Source: Terriglobia bacterium
GTDB lineage: Bacteria > Acidobacteriota > Terriglobia > Bryobacterales > Bryobacteraceae
Length of the DNA: 45,904 nucleotides
Assembly: GCA_003175985.1 (NCBI GenBank)
Contig: PSRJ01000096.1
Span: forward strand, 1 to 45,904
Direction of reading: 5' to 3'
This document shows, piece after piece, positions 17,395 through 23,738 of this stretch. The notes under the pieces were generated by a model. The model saw only the letters and a program-made list of their open reading frames with translations. It was not told where the DNA came from and did no database searches. How positions within the stretch are numbered: position 1 is the stretch's first letter; every line of letters begins with the position of its first letter. A program made the translations under genes and the position numbers.

Positions 17395-18143
17395 TTGCCC
17401 GCCTTCGCCTCCTCCAGATATACGTGGCACTCGTACTCGTAGAGTTGCGCGTTCTTTTCGGTATGCCGGAACAGGGGAATGCTGATTTTCCAGGGCCGCG
17501 TGAATGTCTTTGAGTCTTCGATGGTGGCTTCGTACTGGAGCGTATCGGGAGAAGTGCGTGTGTAGCGCTCCACCACGTGCAGAGCTTCGCTATGGAAGTT
17601 GCCGGACATGTCAAACCAGGTGTCGGCGTTATTGTCCGCCACGTCGACGACGAGCGTTTCCCCTTCCCATCGCCCCCGCGAGTCGCCCATCCAAAACTCT
17701 ATATCATCCAGGTGCGCGGACTTGTTCATGTGTACCGTGCGGGAAGCGTGCACGTATTCGTAGGTCAGGGCAATGAAGTCCGGGGTCTGGAAGATCTGGA
17801 ATGGATAAGGAATGTAGGTTACTCGCGGAACACCCGGAAGAAAGCAGTGGTTCATGGGATCGGCGGCCGCGCGGTTCTTGAAGTTCTGCTGCTGCTTTTC
17901 GACAGCTTCGGGCCGATAGGGAATCTTACCGTCGGACGGATCGACGATGACGCTCTCGCCGGCGCGAAGGCCGAGCGACGCGCTGTGGGCCTCCAGGTTG
18001 CCGTAAGCCGTCGAGCGAGCTTCCCAGATTCCCTGCAGGTCGGGTTTCCCGTCGGGCGTGCGCGGCGCCCGGTACGACTTCGTTTGCGCCGAGGCGGAGA
18101 GGACCAGGACGAGGCAAGCGAACAAGCGGTGCGCCGGGGTCAT
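17391..18143 (-). CDS. Secreted protein of uncharacterised GDSRGHWEGDTL family, copy A
   Basis: The 250-residue product has a short signal peptide (to about Ala19) and the same series of blocks as copies B and C: KPDLQGIWEAR, IPYRPEAVEKQQ, CFLPGVPRVTYIPYPFQIFQ, GDSRGRWEGETLVVDVADN, FDMSGNFHSEALHVVERYT and EDSKTFTRPWK. Its start overlaps the stop of the DUF6152 gene (ATGA) and its stop overlaps the start of copy B (ATGA), so translation of the three is coupled. Many beta-strand-like alternations and few charged clusters suggest a beta-rich periplasmic fold. Function unknown. Confidence 0.88.
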   Translation of the reverse strand: MTPAHRLFACLVLVLSASAQTKSYRAPRTPDGKPDLQGIWEARSTAYGNLEAHSASLGLRAGESVIVDPSDGKIPYRPEAVEKQQQNFKNRAAADPMNHCFLPGVPRVTYIPYPFQIFQTPDFIALTYEYVHASRTVHMNKSAHLDDIEFWMGDSRGRWEGETLVVDVADNNADTWFDMSGNFHSEALHVVERYTRTSPDTLQYEATIEDSKTFTRPWKISIPLFRHTEKNAQLYEYECHVYLEEAKAGK

Positions 18144-18553
18144 TTCTTGGGCTCGGCGGGCACATCAGGGGCGTTGGAGCCGGCCAGCATGCGCTTCCCG
18201 TTGGCGAGCGTAACCGATCTGGCAGTCATAGTGTTGGTGCCATCTTTCGCCATGAATCCTTCGATCGTTACCTCGTCACCGTCTTTTAGGCTGTCGCGCC
18301 GCCAGCCTTGCCGGTACAGAATATTCGGCGGGGCCGTTTCACAAGACCAGTTGTTCACCTTGCCGTCCGGCTCGGTGACGTCGATCCGTACCCAGGAATG
18401 CGGATTCACCCATTCGACCTTGGTGACTTTGCCCTTTAAGGTGACTGGTTTGTTGCCGTCGTATTCCGCGGCGAAGGAATGATGCGCCAGAGCGGGGGAA
18501 GCCGCCAGCAGCAAGCCTGCAGCCCCGGCCAGAAACAGGAATCTGATGCGCAT
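18140..18553 (-). CDS. DUF6152-type small secreted protein
   Basis: From the ATG at 18553 the product has 137 residues: a signal peptide (MRIRFLFLAGAAGLLLAASP, cleaved after ALA) and a small beta-rich domain beginning HHSFAAEYDGN, then VTLKGKVTKVEWVNPHSWVRID, GWRRDSLKDGDEVTIEGF and a C-terminal LANGKRML. This pattern is that of DUF6152, a small family of exported proteins with an OB-like strand order. A GTG at 18562 is an alternative start; GAAGG 9 bp before 18553 favours the ATG. The gene lies 15 bp behind the dioxygenase and overlaps copy A by ATGA. In acidobacteria DUF6152 genes commonly sit beside members of the GDSRGHWEGDTL family, as here. The two Hxx/HH residues at the mature N-terminus might bind a metal, which is speculation. 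Confidence 0.87.
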   Translation of the reverse strand: MRIRFLFLAGAAGLLLAASPALAHHSFAAEYDGNKPVTLKGKVTKVEWVNPHSWVRIDVTEPDGKVNNWSCETAPPNILYRQGWRRDSLKDGDEVTIEGFMAKDGTNTMTARSVTLANGKRMLAGSNAPDVPAEPKK

Positions 18554-18568
18554 AGGGGACACCTTCGC

Positions 18569-19543
18569 CTAGACAGTCGCCGCCGTGGCAGTTTGCGGAA
18601 CACGAATCGGTTCCAATTCGGCCATGATCTCAGCGGTGCGGTTTTCGAACCATGGCGGCAAATGCAGCTTCTGGCCAAGATGGGCTTCGTCCTCATCACG
18701 GAAAAAGCCAGCGCCGGAGTTGCAGCAGCTCTCCACGAGAATCCCGCCCGGACAGCGGCAGTACATGGAGTGGAAATAGAAGCGGTCCTTGATCTCGGAA
18801 GCGTCGGTGTAACCCAGTTCTTCGTAAATGGCCTTTTGCTGCGTCAGAGCTTCGTCGTCGGCCCCCCAGAGGGCGATGTGGTGAACCGTCCCGGCGCCGA
18901 AAACCCAACTGCCTGCGGGACGACTGGGTTCGTGCAACAAGGTGACGGTTTTGTTCGCCCCGCCTGTTCCGGTTTCAAACCGGTGATAATTGCCGTCTAC
19001 GCCGGTCTTGCGGAAACCGAGGGCCTCGATGAAGAAGCGCTCCGTCTCTTCAACTTCTCTTACCGAGAGCACGGCGCCGTGAAAGCCTCGCACGCCTTCG
19101 CTTTTGGCGATCTCCGGCGTGCTCCAGGCATGGCGGTGGTCTTCCTTATCTTCCATGACTTCGAAGCCGATTCCAGATGGATGCCGGAAGCGGATGAAGG
19201 ATTGCCCGAACCGCTCCTTGACGGGATCCTGATCGACATTGTGCTTCTTGAGATGATCTTTCCAGAACGGCAGCGTGCCCTTGGCAACCGTGAACGAGGT
19301 GGCCGAGACCTGGCCGGAACCGGGACGCCCCGCCTTACGAGCGTACGGGAATGTAGTCTGCACCGACCCGGGCTCCAGGTCTGCGTTGGAGTAGTACAAG
19401 TGATAAATCGGGATCTTACCGTCCATCAGGACAGTCTGCTTGGCCATGCGGAGGCCGACGATCTGCGTAAAGAAATCCACATCTTCCTGCGCGCCGCCGA
19501 CGCACGCAGTAATGTGGTGATATCCGGTCAACGGGTAGGTCAT
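18569..19543 (-). CDS. Ring-cleaving extradiol dioxygenase, PcpA/LinE/MhqO-like (VOC fold)
   Basis: The 324-residue protein has two vicinal-oxygen-chelate modules. It resembles the hydroquinone 1,2-dioxygenases PcpA and LinE along the whole length: GYHHITACVG at the start, IPIYHLYYS, RFGQSFIRFRHPSGIGFEV, GFHGAVLSV, VTLLHEPSRPAGSW, TVHHIALW and GGILVESCCNSGAGFFRDED. By that alignment the iron ligands are His10, His222 (or 221) and Glu271, all present. The expected reaction is O2-dependent opening of a para-dihydroxylated ring, so the substrate is probably a hydroquinone. It leads a five-gene leftward operon with GGAGAG 6 bp before the ATG, and a TGCATGCA palindrome lies 68 bp upstream. Its cytoplasmic site contrasts with the exported products of the next three genes. 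Confidence 0.88.
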   Translation of the reverse strand: MTYPLTGYHHITACVGGAQEDVDFFTQIVGLRMAKQTVLMDGKIPIYHLYYSNADLEPGSVQTTFPYARKAGRPGSGQVSATSFTVAKGTLPFWKDHLKKHNVDQDPVKERFGQSFIRFRHPSGIGFEVMEDKEDHRHAWSTPEIAKSEGVRGFHGAVLSVREVEETERFFIEALGFRKTGVDGNYHRFETGTGGANKTVTLLHEPSRPAGSWVFGAGTVHHIALWGADDEALTQQKAIYEELGYTDASEIKDRFYFHSMYCRCPGGILVESCCNSGAGFFRDEDEAHLGQKLHLPPWFENRTAEIMAELEPIRVPQTATAATV

Positions 19544-19609
19544 AATTCTCTCCGGTCTTGGATCATTGTAACTCTGAAAAAGTCAGCGTCTGCATTCCCG
19601 GTCCAAATA

Positions 19610-19620
19610 ATGCATGCAAT
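19610..19620. promoter_or_regulatory. Palindromic operator with TGCATGCA core, site 4
   Basis: The sequence AATGCATGCAATGCAT holds the TGCATGCA core plus an overlapping second TGCAT arm. It lies 68 bp upstream of the dioxygenase start and just after the gntR stop. On the minus strand TTGACC (19632-19637) could be a -35 element, which puts the -10 inside the palindrome. Confidence 0.65.
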
Positions 19621-19633
19621 GCATCCGGCCCGG

Positions 19634-20422
19634 TCAAAAGGTGATCAGTTTGGCGCCCGCCGAATCGGGCAGTGGCTCCCGGCTCCTCAGGGCATGCTCC
19701 AGGTTGCGCCGTGCGATGCGCGCATGTTCCCTCGTGAGCATTTCCGCGCGCATGCTTTCTCCGCTTGCGATCGCTTCCACAATCGTGCCGTGTTGATCCG
19801 CCGAAATGAGAAACAGCTCATGCAAATCCGGGGAAACATACTGGCGTTGCAAGAATGCGCTCGGCGAAGCAAACGGCAGCGAGCAGACCTGGTTGACGGC
19901 GCGGCGCAGCATGCGGCTCTTGGAAAGATCCAGGAGGGACCTATGGAACTGCGCGTTAAGATCGATGTACTGACGGAAGGCGTCCATGGTCAGCTTCCGC
20001 CGCCGGACGAGAATCAGAATCGCGCGGCTGGCATCCTCCATTGGCCGGAGGTCGCGAACGTCTTTCAGGCGTTCCGTGGCGAGGCGCGCGGCCGTGCCCT
20101 CCAGCAATCCGCGCAGCTCGATTGCGTCGAAAATGTCTTCGGTCGAGAACCGCTGTACCACAAAGCCGCGCGTGGGCCGCTTTTCCAGCAGTCCTTCGTG
20201 AGCGAGCCTTTCGAGGACCAGCCGCAGTGGAATGCGGGAGACTTTGAGTTGCGCGGCCAGTGGAATTTCGCGGATTCGCTCTCCCGGACGGAATTTGCCT
20301 TGAATCAGCATTTCGCGCAAAGCCAGGGTTGTCCTGGCGGTCTGCGAAGAAGCTTTCTGTTCGCCCAGTGGGCCGCCCTTCCGAATCAGCGTGGGGCTTG
20401 GTTTTCGTTCTTTGTTCTGCAT
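19634..20422 (-). CDS. GntR-family regulator of the FCD (FadR/VanR-like) subfamily
   Basis: The 262-residue product has an N-terminal winged helix (about 28-92: LREMLIQGKFRPGERI, VSRIPLRLVLERLAHEGLL, RPTRGFVV) and a C-terminal FCD effector domain (about 95-245). Metal ligands usual in FCD proteins are visible: Asp154 or Asn156 region, His160 (QFHRSL), His211 (DQHGTIVEAI) and His233 (REHARIA). FCD regulators mostly repress catabolic operons and are released by carboxylic acids or sugar acids. It lies 50 bp behind the secreted-protein gene at 20473, so it is probably cotranscribed with it from the promoter at 21374-21403, which carries a TTGCATGCAA site: autoregulation is likely. It is the best candidate to bind the five palindromes in this window. 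Confidence 0.93.
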   Translation of the reverse strand: MQNKERKPSPTLIRKGGPLGEQKASSQTARTTLALREMLIQGKFRPGERIREIPLAAQLKVSRIPLRLVLERLAHEGLLEKRPTRGFVVQRFSTEDIFDAIELRGLLEGTAARLATERLKDVRDLRPMEDASRAILILVRRRKLTMDAFRQYIDLNAQFHRSLLDLSKSRMLRRAVNQVCSLPFASPSAFLQRQYVSPDLHELFLISADQHGTIVEAIASGESMRAEMLTREHARIARRNLEHALRSREPLPDSAGAKLITF

Positions 20423-20472
20423 GCGGCCTCTAGCGCACCCATCGGGAAGCGGGCGCGCCGGATGAGACGATG

Positions 20473-21279
20473 CTATTTTCCCACCAGGTGATGGACATCA
20501 CGCTCGTTTTCCTGGCAGATGTACTCCATGAGTTCGCCCTGTAACATTTCCGGGTGAGTTGTGAACTTCCAGGGATGCTTGTATGCCTTGGAGTCGTCCA
20601 CGGTATGTTCAATCTCGAGGTGGCCGAGATCGAGCCGGCGAATCCGTTCGGTCACGTGCATGTCTTCGGTCGTCGGCAGCCCGGACTCATCGATCCACGA
20701 CTTGCCGTTAAAACCGACGGTATCGATCACCAGGGTGTCGCCTTCCCAATGACCGATGGAATCGCCGAGCCACGAAGGATTGATGTCCTTCGGATGGGGC
20801 CGGCCGTCCATGAAGATCTGCCGCCAGACATGGGCGCCGCCTTCATAAACGATCAGAATCAGCGAGGGAGTCTGCATGATCCGAAATGGATACGGAGTGG
20901 TGCTCATCCGCGGGACACCGGGGGGCATACAACGAGCCTCGGGGTCGTCCTTCGAGTTGCTTGCCTTACGTTCGTTGTAGATCTTCTCCGCCCAGGGTTG
21001 AAAGGGGATTTCCACGCCCGTCGACAAGAGGTCGACATTCTGGCGAATCGCGTTTGGCGCCCAGGCGCCGGAAAGGTCCGGTTTGGCATCCGCGCTCCGG
21101 GGCGCCGGTCCCGAAGGCGGCCATCCGCTATTTTTCTCCGTCTGATTGAGATTCACAAAAGCGGCGTTCCCGGCCAAGGAGCGATTCGGCCCCTGGGTCT
21201 GCCCAAACACCGGCGACGTGCCCAGCACCAACGCCATCACTCCAATGAGACACGCGGGAAAGTTGTTACGGATTCGCAT
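20473..21279 (-). CDS. Secreted protein of uncharacterised GDSRGHWEGDTL family, copy C
   Basis: The ATG at 21279, 8 bp behind a GGAGG, gives 268 residues with a signal peptide (MRIRNNFPACLIGVMALVLG, cleaved near GQ). It shares the family blocks KPDLSGAW, IPFQPWAEKIYNER, ARCMPPGVPRMSTTPYPFRI, WLGDSIGHWEGDTLVIDTVG, DESGLPTTEDMHVTERI and DDSKAYKHPWK with copies A and B, but it has DESGLPTT where those have FDMSGNFHS, and so belongs to another branch of the family. It ends in HHLVGK. It forms an operon with the gntR gene downstream and has a near-consensus promoter with an operator palindrome 76 bp upstream. No catalytic function can be assigned. Confidence 0.88.
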   Translation of the reverse strand: MRIRNNFPACLIGVMALVLGTSPVFGQTQGPNRSLAGNAAFVNLNQTEKNSGWPPSGPAPRSADAKPDLSGAWAPNAIRQNVDLLSTGVEIPFQPWAEKIYNERKASNSKDDPEARCMPPGVPRMSTTPYPFRIMQTPSLILIVYEGGAHVWRQIFMDGRPHPKDINPSWLGDSIGHWEGDTLVIDTVGFNGKSWIDESGLPTTEDMHVTERIRRLDLGHLEIEHTVDDSKAYKHPWKFTTHPEMLQGELMEYICQENERDVHHLVGK

Positions 21280-21355
21280 GCGTCTGTCCTCCGGAAAGGC
21301 CAATTCGGAACGGATTTCGCTTGCCTCAAAACAGGCGCCGGCGACGGCTCCTGAT

Positions 21356-21365
21356 TTGCATGCAA
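21356..21365. promoter_or_regulatory. Palindromic operator TTGCATGCAA, site 5
   Basis: The palindrome stands between the divergent secreted copy C-gntR pair and the core-MetE-like copy 2. It begins 8 bp downstream of the minus-strand -10 TATAAT, over the expected transcription start, and lies 64 bp before the MetE-like start on the other side. Confidence 0.75.
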
Positions 21366-21373
21366 TTGAAAAA

Positions 21374-21403
21374 ATTATAGCTTTCGGCCATTGTGAGTGT
21401 CAA
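21374..21403 (-). promoter_or_regulatory. Sigma-70-type promoter for secreted copy C and gntR
   Basis: On the minus strand TTGACA (21398-21403) and TATAAT (21374-21379) are separated by 18 bp, both hexamers exact consensus. Transcription would start near 21367, directly at operator site 5, and run into the secreted copy C and gntR genes, which makes gntR a candidate for self-repression. Confidence 0.72.
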
Positions 21404-21429
21404 ACCGGACCCGTATACTCGGAGGATCT

Positions 21430-22578
21430 ATGAAGCGGAGCGAGCACCGGATTCTTACTACCCACGTTGGAAGCCTGATCCGGCCGCAGGAGCTGCGCGA
21501 TCTCGATGCCGGCGCCGAAGATCCAGGCAAACGCGAACAGTATCACGCCGCGCTGCGCCAGGCGGTGGGCGCCGTGGTGCGGAAGCAGGCTGAGACCGGC
21601 ATCGATATCGTGAGCGACGGCGAGTTCGGCAAGGCTAGCTGGTCGAACTACATTCTCAAGCGCATCAGCGGGTTTGCAGTGCGTCCCGAGCAGAAGCGCA
21701 CGCTGGTCTGGCTCGGCAGGGATCGCGAGCGTTTTCGTGAGGCCATCGCCCAGGACCTGCCCCGGCTGTTGACCGGTGTGCCGACCGAAGTGTGCGTTGC
21801 GCGAATTGCCTATCAGGATCGCGAGCCCATTACACGCAACCTGGATAACTTCAAAGCGGCGCTGGCAAACGTCAGCGTCGAGGAGGCCTTCTTTACTGCC
21901 GTGGCGCCGGCGAGTACGGCGTATGACGGTGTTAACGAGTATTACGCGAGTGAGAAGGACTATATATACGCCATCGCCGACGCCCTGCGCGAGGAATATC
22001 AGGCGATCTACCGCGCCGGGCTGTTGCTTCAGGTGGACGATGCCGTGCTCGCCAACATGTACGACGAACTGGTGCAGTCCAGCCCGCAGCGCTACCGCGA
22101 ATGGGCCAATTTGCGTGTCGAAGCCCTCAATCACGCTCTCGAGGGAATCCCGGAAGAACGGATCCGTTACCACGTATGCTTCGGCAGTTGGCACGTCCCC
22201 CATGTCGCGGATGCACCGCTCGAAGAGATCGTCGATCTGATTCTCAAGGTCCGCGCGGGCGCCTATTCGATCGAAGCGGCCAACGTGCGCCATGAACACG
22301 AGTGGCGCGTCTGGGAGAACGCGCGGCTACCGAAGGGAAAGATTTTGATTCCCGGCATTGTTTCCCATCACACGATTACGGTGGAACACCCGCGCCTGGT
22401 CGCCGACCGTATCATCCGTTTCGCTCGGCTGGTAGGCCGGGAGAACGTAATTGCCGGAACGGACTGCGGCTTTGCGCAGGCCGAGTTCATTCAGCGTGTG
22501 CATCCCACGGTCATGTGGGCTAAATTCGAGAGCCTCGTGGAGGGCGCCCGGCTCGCCACGCGGGAACTTTGGAATTAG
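21430..22578 (+). CDS. Core-MetE-like methyltransferase homolog, copy 2
   Basis: The 382-residue protein is a paralog of the one at 15382, of equal length and also lacking the MetE N-terminal domain. The start TTHVGSLIRPQ and the zinc ligands are conserved: His248 and Cys250 in YHVCFG, Glu282 in YSIEA, Cys346 in GTDCGFA. The ATG at 21430 has GGAGG 4 bp before it. The gene is divergent from the secreted copy C-gntR pair across a region with a TTGCATGCAA operator. As for copy 1, a zinc-thiolate alkyl transfer is likely but methionine synthesis is not, because two copies sit inside a regulated catabolic-looking cluster. Donor and acceptor are unknown. Confidence 0.9.
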   Translation: MKRSEHRILTTHVGSLIRPQELRDLDAGAEDPGKREQYHAALRQAVGAVVRKQAETGIDIVSDGEFGKASWSNYILKRISGFAVRPEQKRTLVWLGRDRERFREAIAQDLPRLLTGVPTEVCVARIAYQDREPITRNLDNFKAALANVSVEEAFFTAVAPASTAYDGVNEYYASEKDYIYAIADALREEYQAIYRAGLLLQVDDAVLANMYDELVQSSPQRYREWANLRVEALNHALEGIPEERIRYHVCFGSWHVPHVADAPLEEIVDLILKVRAGAYSIEAANVRHEHEWRVWENARLPKGKILIPGIVSHHTITVEHPRLVADRIIRFARLVGRENVIAGTDCGFAQAEFIQRVHPTVMWAKFESLVEGARLATRELWN

Positions 22579-22588
22579 AATCGTCTAC

Positions 22589-22646
22589 GAGGATGCTGAA
22601 AAAGGCCGTGAGACCACCGCTCCCTGACGGTCGCGGCTCGGTAAGC
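22589..22646. repeat. Dispersed imperfect-palindrome repeat, copy 1
   Basis: This 58-bp element begins just behind the core-MetE-like gene and matches 36778-36836 at all but five positions and one single-base gap. Its core holds inverted arms CCGTGAG and CTGACGG separated by the ACCACCGCTCC segment, so it can form a hairpin in DNA or RNA. It lies between convergent genes. Such short GC-rich elements scattered between genes are typical REP-like repeats of acidobacterial genomes; no transposase is near. Confidence 0.8.
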
Positions 22647-22668
22647 GCACGCAAACACGTGAATGCTT

Positions 22669-23634
22669 CTAGTGCGGTAAATCGCCGGCCGGCTTCTTCT
22701 GGGTGATCTCGTTGTAAGTGTCGGTAACCTGCGCCGCTAGCGAGCCCCCGACCCAAGTCTTAACGCCCTCCGGTAACTGTATCGACGTGACTTGTTTGTC
22801 CTGTTCCTTTTTCACCAGATCGGTTAGTTTCTTGCCGCTCTTGACCGCTGCGGCGACTGCCTTGTGCAGCTCCACGAAAAACGCACGCTGTCCGGTCAAC
22901 ACGTCGCGGCTACCAGGCGCACCATGTCCTGGCAGCACCCGATCTACGTCCAGCTTGAGCGCGCTGTCGATCACTTTGGGCCAGTTGCCGATGTTGCCAT
23001 CCGCCGTGAAGTTGTACGGGCCATTCGCTACCGCGTCACCCGTACACAAAATCTTCTCCTTAGGCAAATATACGAAGCCGTCGCCGCGCGTGTGAGCCCA
23101 ACCGTAGAAGCGAAACTCCACGCGTCGCGTCCCATCCGTTATTACGTGTGGAGAATCCTTGAACGTTTCCTGCGGAGGTTCAGGAGCGTCGCGCTTCATC
23201 TCGGCGACATCCGGCCGGGATTTCGCGGTATCGCGCCAACGCGCCGGCTCGTAGCGTTTCATCTCGTCCGCCACCCCGGAATACGCGATGGTGATGGCGC
23301 CCATTTGAGTCCATACCGCATTCCCGTAGGCATGGTCACCGTGATGATGCGTATCAAAGACGTATTTCACGGGTTTCGAGGAAACCTTCTTCGCATCGGC
23401 TAGTGCCGCGCGGGCGCCGCTCGGAAAATTCGCATCGACCACGATCAGATAATCCTTCATCTCGATGATGGTGTTGTTGCAGTGCCCCTGATTCTGGATG
23501 TCGCCTTCGCGGAACCACACTCCCGGCGCAATCTGTTTCAGCGTGTTCGGCTGTGCCTCGCTGCGCGTCACGATCAACGCCAGCGTCAACAATGCCGCAA
23601 ATCCCGCCGCCGCCGCCAGCCGTATGAAACTCAT
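22669..23634 (-). CDS. Periplasmic metallo-beta-lactamase-fold hydrolase
   Basis: The 321-residue product has a signal peptide (to about Ala27) and a complete MBL-fold zinc site: His96-x-His98-x-Asp100-His101 in THHHGDHAYGN, His181 in WAHTRGD, Asp200 in CTGDAVANG and His237 in LPGHGAP. The arrangement is like that of the periplasmic glyoxalase-II/quinoprotein-relay type and of the class-B lactamase relatives used on other substrates; a drug-resistance role is not indicated by the context. A GGAGG 8 bp before the ATG supports the start. It stands alone between the core-MetE-like gene (convergent) and a TonB-dependent receptor transcribed in the same direction, 105 bp upstream. Confidence 0.88.
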   Translation of the reverse strand: MSFIRLAAAAGFAALLTLALIVTRSEAQPNTLKQIAPGVWFREGDIQNQGHCNNTIIEMKDYLIVVDANFPSGARAALADAKKVSSKPVKYVFDTHHHGDHAYGNAVWTQMGAITIAYSGVADEMKRYEPARWRDTAKSRPDVAEMKRDAPEPPQETFKDSPHVITDGTRRVEFRFYGWAHTRGDGFVYLPKEKILCTGDAVANGPYNFTADGNIGNWPKVIDSALKLDVDRVLPGHGAPGSRDVLTGQRAFFVELHKAVAAAVKSGKKLTDLVKKEQDKQVTSIQLPEGVKTWVGGSLAAQVTDTYNEITQKKPAGDLPH

Positions 23635-23738
23635 CTCAGACCTCCCACAATCCCGATATCAACAATCCATGTACCAACATGTCCGCACCACCGATAATAT
23701 CGCCCGAAAGGCGATGGGGCTAGACCCGGAAGACGGAG

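Noticed and set aside
20413-20425. TGCATGC at the gntR start codon as a sixth operator
   Set aside because: Only seven of the eight core bases match and the flanks CT/GG do not fit; it includes the start codon, so chance is likely.
18479-20491. Open frame of 670 codons on the + strand
   Set aside because: It runs antisense through the dioxygenase and gntR genes, both of which have complete domains; long antisense frames are usual in GC-rich DNA.
21391-21419. TTGTGA-N17-TATACT as promoter of core-MetE-like copy 2
   Set aside because: The hexamers are good, but transcription would begin near 21426, after the GGAGG at 21421-21425, losing the ribosome site; not called, though a leaderless transcript cannot be excluded.
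22669-23634. Naming the MBL-fold gene as an antibiotic beta-lactamase
   Set aside because: The fold has many hydrolase functions, the context is catabolic and no lactamase-specific loop is evident.
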